A stretch of 64,000 nucleotides of DNA from Dermanyssus gallinae (GCA_003439945.1 QVRM01003911.1:1-64000), one strand, 5' to 3'. Numbered from the stretch's first letter, positions 24,362 through 46,272 are shown. Notes: generated from the letters alone by a model not told the origin. Made by a program: numbers and translations.

Positions 24362-24899
24362 CAATTATCGTGTGGCTGTACATCTATACAGATCTTGCAA
24401 TAATAGCTCATAATAGTGTTACGATGTGATATCCCTTTTCCTCGGCTTCTTCGCCGTTCAGTCATCATGGGTGGCGTTAGTATTGCCATTGGCCCTGCGC
24501 ATCTGCCTTCAGCGGCCGCCGTAACGTTTGCTGCTTGCAATTGTTTCCCAGCATACGCTTATAGCCGCCTTCTGCACGGGCTGCATTTAGTCTCCCCCCC
24601 CCCCTTGCCGAAGAAGAAAGAGAGAACTTGGCCGAGGGGAGAAACCTCGGGGGTAGCTGGGCGCCGCAGCGATGATCGAAACGACGCGACACGACGCTCG
24701 TTCCCAAGATAATTCATACTGCGACCACGGCCAGTAGCAGAACACAAGTATCGCCCACCTTGTACAGTTGTTGTTGTCGTCGTTGAAGCCGCCTGGACGT
24801 CTATGTGCACAATTTCCGCTTCCGCTCCTCGAAGATTTGGCCCGGCAACATACAATACGAGCCGGACAGATAAATAACTTGTACGAGACACAGCAGGAT

Positions 24900-24929
<30 letters not shown>
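24362..24929. other. Intergenic, no gene assigned
   Basis: Open frames on both strands but no recognisable family. A C10 run lies near 24595. A TA tract at 24901-24930 leads into the next palindrome. Confidence 0.35.
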
Positions 24930-24930
<1 letters not shown>

Positions 24931-24935
<5 letters not shown>

Positions 24936-25013
24936 CCAAACGGGGTTCTGTCACCCTGTGTGTATATATATATATAATATATATACAGGGTGACCGAACC
25001 CCGTTTGGCGGCA
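24931..25013. repeat. Palindrome of transposon ends around (TA)n
   Basis: TGCCGCCAAACGGGGTTCTG-TCACCCTGT is followed by a TA tract and then the inverted ACAGGGTGACCGAACCCCGTTTGGCGGCA. One visible mismatch in about 31 bp, plus GTG/TA variants at the tract. ACAGGGTG next to TATA has the form of a Tc1/mariner-superfamily terminal inverted repeat, so two element ends meet head to head across TA. Confidence 0.9.
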
Positions 25014-25135
25014 CTCGAGGAAGATTTCGTTAAAATCAACACGTTTTTCAAATGAATGGGGATGGCGGATGTGTCTCTTTTAGGAGCAACAGTGAAAACA
25101 TTTGCTCATATATATATATATATATATATATATGT
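25014..25135. other. Probable continuation of a DNA-transposon end, then TA tract
   Basis: 25014-25075 continues from the right arm of the palindrome (GAAGATTTCGTTAAAATCAA) and looks like the inner part of a transposon end. The TA tract is at 25108-25132. No coding sequence. Confidence 0.4.
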
Positions 25136-25230
25136 ATAACACCCTGTGTGGGCAAATGTGTTTATGAAACATCAAAGTGTTTCGAGCCAACTACCAATCT
25201 AGCGTTTTGCTAGTTATGCTATAGACCGGA
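25136..25230 (-). mobile_element. DNA-transposon end matching 20820-20915
   Basis: The minus strand reads AGCAAAACGCTAGATTGG, AACACTTTGATGT, CATAAACACATTTG, then ACAGGGTGTTATACATATAT. It matches the plus strand of 20830-20912 and ends in ACAGGGTGTTATA against the TA tract at 25108-25132. A small inverted match (AACATTTGCTCA at about 25094 against TGGGCAAATGTG at about 25149) brackets that tract. Confidence 0.75.
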
Positions 25231-25309
25231 CCGGCAAACATACTGCGCCGGGGTATCTATCCTATTGGCTCCCGCATTATCTGCATCGACATCCGTTCTG
25301 TGCCGTATG

Positions 25310-25312
<3 letters not shown>

Positions 25313-25390
<78 letters not shown>
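25313..25390. repeat. (TA)n microsatellite
   Basis: About 75 bp of pure TA. Confidence 0.95.
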
Positions 25391-25392
<2 letters not shown>

Positions 25393-26559
25393 ACGCATGA
25401 GAAGAAAGCGAAACTTAAGGGGGGCACAACAGGCAACTCAAAAAAGAATGTGACGCTGTGCGGTTGTTGGCCGACAGTGTGTCCGACTTCCCGAGTCGGG
25501 AGGGCAAGCTAGCGAAGCGAAGATGAAAGCCGGATCGATCCGTCGATTGGGAGGAAGCGCGCAAGAAAGGAAGAGTGTCTTTCCGGCACCGATACCGAGC
25601 CATTGCGTTCAAGCGGATACGCGTTCGCGTACAAACACAGAAAAATACAGCATGTACATGCGTAGTACATGCGTGCACGGGGTACGCACGTTGAATCAAA
25701 GGATCGTCATCATGCGCGGAATAATCGCCCACCACGCTCTTGTCAAGCTTTCATTGTATGCAGAGCGCGGGCTGGCCACGACTCAAGCATACGTACAGTA
25801 ATCAAGTATTGAGCATGCACTTATATATATATATATATATATGCATGTACACACAATTATTATTCAATGGTAGGGTTACAAGGATACATGATTGACTCAC
25901 TACACAAAAGCTTGTGAAGAGTGCATATACACATAAATTGTAGTATATATATATGTGTGTTTGTATTAATGCGTGTAAGATGGCATCCGAAATTGTAGCC
26001 GAACATAACAGCATAGTGACTCGTGACGAAATTCGCAGCCAATGGCAGAAGAATGCGGGGTTCCGTAACGGTGGCCGGCCGCAAATCGAAAGCCTTTACT
26101 TCTATCATTGTCGTCGTCGTCGTCGTCGCCGTCGCTGTTGTTTCCGGTATCACACTTGAGTGTAGACAAGCGTTTCTAGATTGATTAGTAGATCTTTTTA
26201 TTTCGCCTTCCCGGACGCGACTCCTAGATTGGCGCACACACAAATCTTCAATTAGATGAATTAAAAGCTCTTCAAAGCTGTTATGTTTCGGAATTTTGTG
26301 CTGCGTTGATAATAACCGAATGAGGTACCGTCGCTGTGACGACCCCCGTCTCCTCTCGAAATTCTGTGGCGCACAATTGTTAGGACTGAGTAGCAGTGAA
26401 TTGACCCATTTCCTCGGTTCGTTTTGCCTCGGCTCTGCTAGCGCTTCACGTACAAATCGGACATGCACAGATTCGCTTTGAAAGAAAGCTTTAAAAAAAA
26501 CTCAATGAGGGGCTGGATGGTAATGCACCATCTCTTTTTATTGAGACACCTGTGACATG
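25391..26559. other. Intergenic, no gene assigned
   Basis: A minus-strand frame of about 200 codons (26468-25860) includes a Thr-rich run from a CGTCGTCGT repeat and ends in TA sequence. It resembles no known family and has no splice or promoter support, so it is not called. Confidence 0.35.
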
Positions 26560-26735
26560 AATCCCCCCCGTCTTTGTTTCGGATCCGATGGCCAATTTTT
26601 AGTCCTAGCTCCGGCATTCACCTTGTTTAAATTGGGAACCATGAAACTCAATTTAGCAGTGGCCGGGTTGGGTCTCGAACCCAGGCCTCCCGAATGCAAG
26701 GCAGAGGCTTCTGCCACTAAGCCATCTTGCTCGGT
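26560..26735 (-). mobile_element. tRNA-derived SINE, family B, copy 1
   Basis: The minus strand begins GAGCAAGATGGCTTAGTGGC (A box), then CTTGCATTCGGGAGGCC, then the B box GGTTCGAGACC (complement of 26671-26682). It continues into a body, AAATTG...ATGGTTCCCAATTTA...ATGCCGGAG. The tRNA part resembles tRNA-Ala(TGC), with TGC in the anticodon-loop position. It matches 38243-38400. The first codons of a tRNA fold are recognisable but the arms do not all pair, and the body shows it is a SINE and not a tRNA gene. Confidence 0.9.
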
Positions 26736-27734
26736 AAAGCTTGGCTCGTGAGTGAGTCGTGGGATTCGTTTCATCTGACGACTTCATCACCACCACCACC
26801 ACCACTATCACCACCGTTTGTCCACCGTCTATGGCAGTCAAACTTCAGCTTCATGCAGCCAGACAGACGGATAGGCTAGACGAATTGCCATCCACCACCC
26901 ACCGTCCGTCAACTAATTGACGCACGAAGAAGACATGAAGTCGCTGTTTCAGTTCTCACTCACACAGTTCTCACTCACGGTTACAACGTGCGCCTGGTGC
27001 CTGTGCTGGCGCGCTTATCGAGTATCGACCAACCACGGCTAGCCAGAATCTTCTTCACTTCTTCACGTATTGTTGAAGTCGTCGTTGTCGCTGTTGTCGT
27101 AGCTGCCATGCCCGCGAAGCCACTTTCTTCTCCCGATTTCGCCCACGCATTGACAACAGTTTATCTTCGTATATATATATATATATATATATATCTTACT
27201 GTTACTGAGTGAGAGTTGTGGTCGAGCACGATATGGTTTAGCACGTTGAGCACATCCCGTGCCGCTTCTTCGAAGCCGGACTGGCCGAAGTTGCTGGCTG
27301 ACATCGCTTCGGAAGATTCAATCAGCCAGCCGGCATCCGATTGGCTACCGTCTCATTGAAGAATAATAGTACACCCGTTCGGTCGGTTTGGTCTACGTTT
27401 GGCAATTTGCCCGACCTCTCAAAGATCACTGCTAGCTGTCTGCTGATACGGATACTGTCACAGCCATGTGAATTCCAACGAAACTAATTTCGTTGGAATT
27501 AGTTTCGTTTTACGTCGCTGTGATGCTACTGCTAATGCTGCTGCTGCTAACGCCGCTACTACTGCAGTCAGCTGGTTGAATTATATTTAGCTACTACTAC
27601 TACTAAAAAAACCACTACTACTACTACTACTACTATACAATTACCACCTAATTCTAGTAGGCTACTTTGCTGAATTTTTCTTACTATTATGATTACGTCG
27701 AATGGTATTCGACGTGATGACGTGAAAGACTAGA
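26736..27734. other. Intergenic with small repeats and a hairpin
   Basis: Holds CACCAC repeats near 26790, a TA tract at 27171-27195, a hairpin AATTCCAACGAAA against TTTCGTTGGAATT near 27471-27503, CTGCTAATG repeats near 27525-27560 and CTACTACTA repeats at 27592-27636. No gene. Confidence 0.45.
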
Positions 27735-27901
27735 TCATCATCATCATCGTCATCATAGGGCCGATGCAGTTAGTGCATTTAATCTCTTCGCCCTCCACTG
27801 CATAGTAGTACATCGCAAATACATAATAGTCTGTACGAGAAGGAGGCTGGGCGAGCGTCTGCAAAACAGTGGCAGTAGCAGCAGCATCAACAACAACAAC
27901 C

Positions 27902-27976
<75 letters not shown>

Positions 27977-28072
27977 CCACAACAACAACAACAACAACGA
28001 CAACCACAATAACAACCGCAACAACCGCAACAACAACAACAACATCAACAACATCAACAACATCAACAACAT

Positions 28073-28104
<32 letters not shown>

Positions 28105-28280
28105 ACAACCACAACAACAACATCAACAACATCAACAACAACCACAACAACAACAACCACAACAACAGCAACGACAACCACAACAACAACCGCAACAACA
28201 ACAACGACAACCACAACAACAACCGCAACAACAACCGCAACAACAACGACAACAACAACGACGACGACGACGACGACAAA
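27735..28280. repeat. CAA-rich trinucleotide region
   Basis: About 400 bp (27880-28280) of interrupted CAA with ATC, CCA, CGA and GCA variants and higher-order units such as AACAACATC repeated about six times near 28038-28080. It carries no plausible gene. Poly-Val/Leu frames on the complement are artefacts. Confidence 0.95.
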
Positions 28281-28477
28281 GTCGATGCTGTATTCTGTCG
28301 TCGTGGTGATCGCTCTATTCATAGTCATAAGCGAATTCACATTTGATAGAGTGCTTAGAGAGGAGTTCCTCTTCGCCAGTAGTAGTCGAACCATGCTAAC
28401 GACAGGGGAAAACAAATTTCCCACACATAAACAGTCCCGAGAGTAGTTCGTCTAGTGGTAGTGGATACTGTGTAGGT
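28281..28477. other. Linker between CAA and TTG repeat blocks
   Basis: No feature recognised. Confidence 0.5.
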
Positions 28478-28557
28478 TGTTGTTGTTGATACTGTGTAGG
28501 TTGTTGTTGCTGTTGTGCTATGTAGGTTGTTGTTGTAGTTGTAATTGTTGTTGTTGC

Positions 28558-28589
<32 letters not shown>

Positions 28590-28600
28590 CTGCGGCCAGT
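28478..28600. repeat. TTG-rich region
   Basis: TTG repeats with the phrase TGTGTAGGTTGTTGTTG repeated. It faces the CAA block at 27880-28280 in inverted orientation, so the two could pair. Confidence 0.85.
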
Positions 28601-28807
28601 GTTCTTCTTCTTCTCATTTCTATGCTATAGAATGCCATGCTATAGAATATCTGTCAGGCGGTTGGCCTTGCCGGGCTGACGAACGAACGAACGAAGGAGA
28701 GTCCCAGTCATTACGCCAGCAATTGGCCAGTAGCGAGGAATCCCGCAGCTTGTAGTAATATTCATCGTGCTTTTGCACAAGATCGATACAGTCTGATCTG
28801 GCTGCAT
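28601..28807. other. Linker, no gene seen
   Basis: Contains a short GAACGAACGAACGAA run near 28680. Nothing else. Confidence 0.5.
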
Positions 28808-28809
28808 TG

Positions 28810-28840
<31 letters not shown>

Positions 28841-28856
28841 TAATATATATATTATA

Positions 28857-28906
<50 letters not shown>
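28808..28906. repeat. (TA)n microsatellite
   Basis: About 95 bp of TA with TAATATA interruptions. Confidence 0.95.
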
Positions 28907-28994
28907 TATTTTGCTATTTTAGCACTTTGGAGTGGACAATGGCGCGAACGTGTGGTCACGGCTTCTCTAACCAGGGTTAGTCTCAGTTCAACAA

Positions 28995-29622
28995 TGTACT
29001 CTAAACAGATGTTGCATTTCCCCGTTGAATGTCAAGCGACACCTTCTGACACAAGAATATGTTTGCTCTTAAGTTTTCCGTCGAAAGGTTAAGGCTTTGC
29101 CCCGCACGCTGAATCAGCTTGAGAGTACGGGGGGGGGGTGCAGCTCCCATAGTCTCGAACGCCAAGGGAAAATATTCGTGTAGATAATCAACGCTAGGGT
29201 ATTTTCTGCATTTTTTAGCCTCTGCTAACCAGAAGGCATGACTTGCTCGGTTCGCACCTGCACCAACCATCAAAGGAGCGGCCACTCTCAAAGGCTGTCA
29301 GAGTCAGACCGTCAGGTCTTTTTCCATCATGCCTGAATAAACTTCGGCGGTCCAGTATACACAGAAAGTCGGCAGAAGTAAGTGCGTGGCTAAAGGTTGC
29401 ATTTAAGGCGGAGTGACGTGCATTGCCTGCACTCACTCAAGGCGCTTGACAGGCTATGATGCGCCAAGGCGTTTACAGGATCACCACAACGACCTCGGTG
29501 GGGCACGACTAGGTCAACACCAAGCCGCAGTGTCTCCGCTTATGCGCGTTAGCGTGTAGGGCGTGTAACCAGGCTCTAGCTCCTTGACTACTAACAGCTC
29601 GAAGTCTGGCTTTATCAGCAAT
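28995..29622 (-). pseudogene. RLE retrotransposon ORF remnant (copy 4)
   Basis: On the minus strand the pieces appear in family order: DKARLRAVSSQGARAWLHAL, then VDLVVPHRGRCGDPVNAL, then ARHSALNATFSHALTSADF with KRPDGLTLTAFESGR, and finally ASHAFWLAEAKKCRKY with LAFETMG. They align with copies 1-3 (FLRALPSPQLG, RPDG endonuclease core, IAMETMG tail). Several frameshifts separate them and one Cys of the knuckle is lost. A G9 run (about 29128) marks one break. Its 5' side is cut off by a SINE at 29625. Confidence 0.8.
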
Positions 29623-29624
29623 GA

Positions 29625-29803
29625 ATCGAGTCCGGTGGCGTGGTGCAATTGCCTGCGCCTCGCGACCGGAGGAGACACATAACAGGTGTGCGGGTTCGAG
29701 CCCCACCGTTGCGCATTTGTCTATTATGGGGGTCCGTCTATGAAGCATTGCGAAAAACAGTCCCGTCGACGTTAAATCTTGGCTAGGGGTCAGCCCGAAA
29801 TGT
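29625..29803 (+). mobile_element. tRNA-derived SINE, family A, copy 2
   Basis: Starts with a tRNA-like TCCGGTGGCGTGGTGCAATT (A-box-like TGGCGTGGTGC), then B box GGTTCGAGCCCC at about 29692-29703. The body runs CCGTCTATGAAGCATTGCG...GACGTTAAATCTTGGCTAGG. Best match is the minus strand of 22556-22690. It abuts the end of retrotransposon copy 4, so it inserted into, or was joined to, that element. A T/A-rich 3' junction follows at 29806. Confidence 0.88.
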
Positions 29804-29910
29804 ATTTTTTTTATTTTCAGCATTGGAAGGTGCTCTATTAATCAGGCTTGCTAGTCGCTTTTCGTGCAGAAGGCTGTCCAACTGCCCTGGTTCGGAAAGG
29901 TTTTTTTTCT

Positions 29911-29950
<40 letters not shown>

Positions 29951-31154
29951 GCATACATTTAAGTTTAATTTTCTGAACTTTGCATTTTTTACATTGTAAG
30001 CATGTAGCCCCATATACACTAATCAATATTAGTGACCAATTGATCTTACATTGTGCTGTAGTATTTTTGCTTGATCTTAACAAATTATTGGACTCCGTAT
30101 GCCGTATGTGGTGCAACTCAGTAGAGGCTGAGAAGCTGTAAGGCAGTGCTACGACAAAAAAAGCAGAACGGAACAGTAGCTCTCGTATAAGGCGCTTCTT
30201 GAGGATCATGAATCCTGAATTATGGTAAATAAATTCGAATTTGTGTCCGAGGCAAAAATAACAGACGCACAAAGTCGAGCGGCTAAATATCAAGAAAAGT
30301 GGCGCCAGGTGAAGTAATCTCGTGAAGACAGACCGCGGTGGCGGCCACCCCCGGCAAGGGTCGTCAAAGATGACGACTGTATTTTAGTAGATTCGTGAGT
30401 CCCACATTACCGTGGCTTATTAATTGAACACAACGCCCGGTGAGCCCGGTGCGCATCATAAACTTACCCAGTTAATCTCTATAGCAAAAATGTACGCCAG
30501 TCAGAGTGTTTGCATTTATAGTTTGGCAAAGATAAACGCGACTCGCATAAATATATAACTTGAAGTGTATGCACTATCACGGAACTGAGCATAAACCTGA
30601 TAGCTCAGTTCCAACGTTTCAGCTTTGGGTTGTTCTTTGAAGGTAATTATCGGGCAATATGTAAGTAGGCAATATTGTTAATTGCCTTCGATGCTGGGGT
30701 GTCACAAATAGAAGGAAATTTGTAGTGCGGGTAACGCGATGCGCTCCAAGATGTACACTGTTCAGCAGCCCCTAGGCTGGCCTATGTTGCGTTTCTGTTT
30801 GAGTAAAGTTAGCAATGTCAAGTACTTGACTAGGAGCGGGACGTCAAGAATATTTGCGTGGATCGCTCGTGGCTCGGTGAACCCTACAGCAGCACATACG
30901 CAAAACCCGATTCCGAACAGGTGACACATTATCAGATTGTTTCATACGTTTCTCAGCAAGGTCGACGGCCTCCATCAACATGCATTGGGCTTGAGAAAAA
31001 AATTCTTTTTTTTATTTTGCAGCTTTCACAGTTAGTCTAAGTGTTGCTGTCACGTAATCTGTGGTAACCTTTCTACAGCCGAACGATATGCATCGAGTTG
31101 GGCGCACGTTTGCGAGCTATCGTAAATCTCTTTTAGACTTTCTTGAACCATGAC
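29804..31154. other. Intergenic with TA tract at 29917-29950
   Basis: No gene recognised. Short open frames lack family resemblance. Confidence 0.45.
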
Positions 31155-31435
31155 ATGGCGTTTAATGAGCTAGTGCGCTGGCCATGGTTGTCATCTGCCG
31201 GGATGTCGCCGGTTCGATCCGCGTTGTTGTTTAAAGTTTCCTTGCGCGATGCTCATTGAAAGTAAATGACAAGCTCTATACCGGTGAGCATCAGCGGCCA
31301 TGCTGCCTCAAGACCTGTTGAGGAAAGCCTAGATATCTTCACATATCCGGCTCTCGGTTCATTAAAAGTATGCCTCACTGCGATTCCAATACTACAGATA
31401 TGCCTGTAGTAGATGGAGAATAATAAAAAAAAACA
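31155..31435 (+). mobile_element. tRNA-derived SINE, family C, copy 1
   Basis: A-box-like GAGCTAGTGCGCTGGCC at about 31167 and B box GGTTCGATCC at 31211-31220 are correctly ordered and spaced for a tRNA head. The body (GCGATGCTCATTGA, CCATGCTGCC, GAGGAAAGCCTAGAT) matches 53931-54080. It ends in a simple tail, GAATAATAAAAAAAAAC. This is the most complete family C copy here. Confidence 0.88.
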
Positions 31436-31577
31436 CGTGGAAACGCTGCCTCCGTTCGGGGCACACTCCTGAAGTGGTCTCGCCCTGGCCTCATCGAAAC
31501 GGACACGTGACAGTCACAATGCGCATTGGCTTAGCTAGTTGATATGTGTAACATATACCTAATGTATTATACGGAAA
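31436..31577 (-). repeat. Dispersed repeat D, copy 2
   Basis: Reverse complement of 5835-5997, best over 31440-31520 (about 90% identity). It starts immediately after the poly-A-like tail of the SINE at 31155-31435, so the SINE landed at the edge of this repeat or the two form a composite. Confidence 0.8.
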
Positions 31578-32785
31578 AAAACTCCTTAAAACGTTAAAAA
31601 GACCTTCGACATCGTGTTGAAATCGTTGTTTTTCTCCTAGATCAGGTAATGCGTCTTGACATTGTTTAGAGACTATTATGTGCCGCATTTACGTTTGTGG
31701 CTTTGTAGACGTGCGACAGCTCTCATCGACAAGTCGCCGATGTGAATTTTTGTCGATCCGTCATGAGGGTGGGAGATTGCTTACGGCTGGTGTTGACGTT
31801 TTTAGGTGGTTACCCCACGTCCACTTGGATAACCTCGCAACCCATCGAGGGCAGGATTGAGTATATGCGGTATGAATATATGAAGTATATGAATAATAGC
31901 GTATAAACTATATATGGTGTTATTTAGCTTTTTATATGGTGCCAAGAATATTCATGCAGCCAGCAACAATTTAAAGGATTCGTTGATAATATCGTTTTCA
32001 ATTAGGTTAAAAATAGCTCTATATATATAGGTATGCATGACTATGTACAGTGTTGCAGACGTTTTAAACAACAACACGAGAACCACGGGTTAAAGAAGAG
32101 AGAGGTTTTTTTTAATACATAATGGAATATAAACAATTGTCCCCCATAATAATAATAATAATGCTGATGAGGAGCGGCACGATTCGGACAACGAACGCCC
32201 AAGAAACAACGCGTAGTAAATATTTCCATTGTAATGGTTGTTGTTATTGCAGTTCTAGTAGTAGGGAAATTGGGAGAAAAAAGAGCGGAGAGCCACGGGT
32301 GCACAGCAAGCACAAGTTGTGCTTTCTCCACATGCTCCTTTGTACAGCGCAAGTCCGCATCGCATTGCCCGCCGTACGGCGTCACTTGATTGTGTAGGAC
32401 AAATGTGTATGCGATGTACGCTGTGACATCGGCCACGGCGTGGCCTCAGCAACAACAGCAATAATAATAACACCAACAACAACAACAATAGCAGCGACGC
32501 CCCCAGCATGAAATGCCACTGACAAGAACGTTCGCCAACAACTTAACATGCGTTTCCCTCGCCATGTTCCCCTTTCTTATTCACTTTCTTTCTTACTCCC
32601 CGGTATATCTACATGATCCCGCTCCTTCTTTCCTTTCTTTCCTTCATCTCTCTCTCTCTCTCTCTCGTGAGATTGTTCTATGTATTTCCTTGCTCTATAT
32701 CTTCGAATTTCTCTCTATCACCCCCATCTGGTGTATATGCGTCTGGGTATCTATTACCATTTCTCTCTTTACTTCTTCTCTTCTT

Positions 32786-32822
<37 letters not shown>

Positions 32823-33028
32823 TACATACGCATACACAAACATACATATACATGCATACATACACACACGTATATGCATATACAAATATATCTATCCGTC
32901 CCTCTCTACGGCGCTACGACGTCTTTCGGACCGTCTCGAGGAGAGACCTAGATGTCGGTATAGGAAGAGAATGCGGCCTCGCTCCGCTCGGGTGTCATAC
33001 GTTATCAATCAGCAGTATGTCTCGACGA
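31578..33028. other. Intergenic upstream of the cuticle gene
   Basis: Contains ATA repeats at 32148-32163, CAA repeats near 32448-32490, a CTCTCTCT run at 32648-32668 and a TA/CATA tract at 32790-32890. No gene supported. Confidence 0.45.
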
Positions 33029-33050
33029 CGCCCCCCCCCCCCCCCCCCCC
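33029..33050. repeat. Poly-C run
   Basis: About 20 consecutive C about 215 bp upstream of the TATA box. Long C runs are prone to length error in assemblies. Confidence 0.9.
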
Positions 33051-33324
33051 GCTGCTTTGACGGGATACTTTGACGGACGGGCGAACGCCGCCCGCAAAAG
33101 CAGCAGCCATCGCCACTGGTTCCGCTCCGGCTGCCGTAGTGCTAACAGGGCCGAGCGCGGCGTAACAACGTCTCTCCTCCGGATGGCTTCGTCTCCTCAT
33201 ACTGTCGCATCGTTTTCGTGTTGACGTTGTCGCCATCGACCCGCCCGGCATCGGCATCGGTCGTATATAAAAGTCGCAGCACAGTGCCGTAACAGGTGGT
33301 CAGATCTGAGCTGAGACGTGAGCA
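33051..33324 (+). promoter_or_regulatory. Cuticle gene promoter (TATA box)
   Basis: GC-rich DNA with a strong TATA box, TATATAAAAG at 33264-33273. Transcription should begin near 33290-33302, where an initiator-like TCAGATC occurs at 33300. A consensus 5' splice donor, GTAAGT, follows at 33325, so a short non-coding first exon is likely. This is the best core promoter in the window and points towards the cuticle gene 1.3 kb downstream. Linking them is an inference from orientation and distance. Confidence 0.65.
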
Positions 33325-34421
33325 GTAAGTGGTCAGTGCAATCGGAGTAACGAGTCGGAGAGCTGGAGAGGTTCAACTCGGTTGTAGCTGTAAGCGGTTA
33401 TGACTATTCGATTGTTTTTGGACGTTTGTTGATGTAAAGGAAAAAAAAAGATGATAATTACAAACAAATAGACCCTTCTGTAGCTTTGGTCTTTGTAAGC
33501 GCAGCTTCGAGAACTCTGTGGTAACAACAGCAACGACAACAACAACCACAGCAACGACAACGACAATAACAACAAAAACAACGACAGCAACAATGACAGC
33601 GACGATGTAGTTGTTGCTGTTGCTGCTGCTGCTGTTTTTGCTTTTCTTACTACTACGATTGGTAATCTAGTCTTGATGCTATACAACAATTAGCACGGCA
33701 TTTGTATCCGTTGTGCTGCTGCTGCTGCCGCTGCTGATGATGATAATAATTAGTGCCGCATTTTTGTCAAATTGTTGTTTTGTTGTTGTTGTTGTTGTTT
33801 TATTGTTGCTGCGGTTGTTGTTGTTGTTGTCGTTATGTGTGTGTGCGCGTGTCTTTGCCCGTTCCTGGACTGCATTGGATCTACTTGCCGATAGTCATCG
33901 CCCTTTTGCTGTGTGGGCAGGCAGGAAACGTGTGCTCAACAAACAAGTGCTGTTCGATGACCAGTCGAATCTTAACCGAGTACAACTTGAATCCGACATC
34001 CTCCGTCCACGGATACTTATCACGCAACGAGTCACCGCGGCAATAATAATAATACTACGACCAGGCAGCGTTGTGCGTATTCTTGATGTGAGCCAGAACA
34101 TCGCGCCATCGGAAACAACACAAAATATAGAGGATCAGAGAGCGGAAACGCTGGCGAACGGAAACCAAAACCGGCAAAAAATACTAAAACGACTCACTAT
34201 TATTGTTGTTGTTGTTGCTGCTGCTGCTCTTAGGGGTGTTGTTGTTGTTGGTGGTGTCATTGTTTTTGTTATCGTTGTTGTTTGGTGTTGTTGGTGTTAG
34301 TGTTACTTTTGTTGTTTTTGCTGTTGTGGTCATTTTGCTGACCCGTTATGGCCCAGCTATCAATTTCCTATCCTGTTATTCAGGTGTTTTCCCATCTTGT
34401 TGCTGCAAGTGCCCTCCTGCA
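33325..34421 (+). other. Probable 5'-UTR intron with trinucleotide repeats
   Basis: Between donor GTAAGT (33325; GTAAGC at 33391 is an alternative) and pyrimidine-rich acceptors ending CAAG at 34409 or CTGCAG at 34421. Inside are CAA/CGA repeats (33526-33605) and TTG/CTG repeats (33607-33640, 33771-33835, 34196-34330). No coding exon is seen within. Confidence 0.4.
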
Positions 34422-34610
34422 GCTAACTTGGAATATTGACGAAGACTGAAGCGCACGACACCATCCATCCAGACACACAGAGGGTTGCCATCAGAACAAC
34501 TCGAGAGCCGAAGAACTTCACCTCTTCTCTCTCGGCCATTCGGCTCAGCCAGGCTCGATTCGGTTTGAGGTCGAGATTCGACGCGGGCCGGGCTGGCGCG
34601 GTACGAAGCA

Positions 34611-45083
<10,473 letters not shown>

Positions 45084-46074
45084 TGTCTGCGACAACGCAG
45101 CAGTGTTGTTGAGCAGCAGCGACAAAGTGTAGGGACTTACTACTACGCCAACATCGACAATGATAACGATGATGACAACCACAACAACAACAACAACAAC
45201 ATAGGCGGGGGTGGTTGGGGGATGGGACGTTGCTGGGGGTAGCTAGCTAATATACAAAAACGACAACAACAACAGGCTACAGGCTGAACGGTATAACGGA
45301 TCTGGCCTGCAGGGTGTGCAACGAGTGTGCAACAGCTGCACCAGCACCAGCAGACGAAACAACAAAAACAGCAGCAACAACAACAACAAAAGCAATAACA
45401 ACAACGGCCACAACAACCGCAACGGTCAAAACAACAACAACAACAATAGCAATAACAACAACAGCCATTTCACCAAATAATAGGAGAAACAGTGGCTGTT
45501 CGAAAACTATGTTCATATGAACGTTAAGTTTGAAGCGCATGCTCAGACTATATTCGTGTATGTAAATGCCCATCATCAGCTAGCTTTTCCAGCTCTTTCT
45601 CCGTTAAAACTCCATCGCTTTCGGCAATGCCTCAGGAACTTGGCCACGAACTTGATTGTTGTCGTCGTCGTCGTCATCTCCTTTGGCTTCTGCCGCGTTA
45701 TTTGCGACTTAAGTTATATTCTTCTCATGCTCATAATCAGTCATAATCAGCATCAACATTATTATAATTATCATCATCTCATCATTTGGTTGGTGTTTTC
45801 GAACGACTTAAATGGTCGATGGTGTTTTATCTGCCTGTGTCGGCGTATCTGTGGCAGCCTGATTGCACAGGACTACAGAATTCTACAGAGTCAGTAAAGA
45901 GCACACACGCATGAGCCACGCTAGTTGAACGAGAGTGCAGCAGAAACACAGGCACCACTCAGCGAGGTGTGAGGACGAGATGAGATCGTAGAAGAGACAC
46001 GCAAACGTCGTATTTATAAGACATTTCTATTTAAGAAGCAGATGCGCATCATGTAAAATACTGTGAAAAATAAA
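45084..46074 (+). other. Probable 3' UTR of the cuticle gene
   Basis: Contains CAA-rich repeats (45178-45202, 45355-45480) and, at 46069-46074, the first canonical AATAAA after the stop that I found. The open frame 45517-45897 has no family resemblance. The 3' end is inferred. Confidence 0.45.
46069..46074 (+). terminator. Candidate polyadenylation signal AATAAA
   Basis: Canonical hexamer about 990 bp after the cuticle stop codon, followed by T/G-containing sequence (TGTCAACC...GTGCTAAT). Confidence 0.4.
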
Positions 46075-46174
46075 TGTCAACCACTCAGAAGTGCTAATAC
46101 CGCTATTTCTTCCGACCGGTGTGGCTTATGCTGGCTACAATTGCTTCCGGCTGGATCTCGGAGTTATACAGCAA

Positions 46175-46241
46175 GAAACTTGTTATATATATATATATAT
46201 ATGTATATATACTCGTATAACAAGTTATACAGCAAGAAACT

Positions 46242-46272
<31 letters not shown>

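Noticed and set aside
25860..26468. 202-codon minus-strand open frame
   Set aside because: No recognisable motif; it contains a simple-repeat Thr run and ends in TA-rich sequence. No promoter or splice support.
29640..29710. tRNA gene (also at 26670-26735, 38245-38310 and 31165-31225)
   Set aside because: A- and B-box-like sequences are present, but the cloverleaf arms do not all pair and each is followed by a body shared with another copy, so they are SINE heads.
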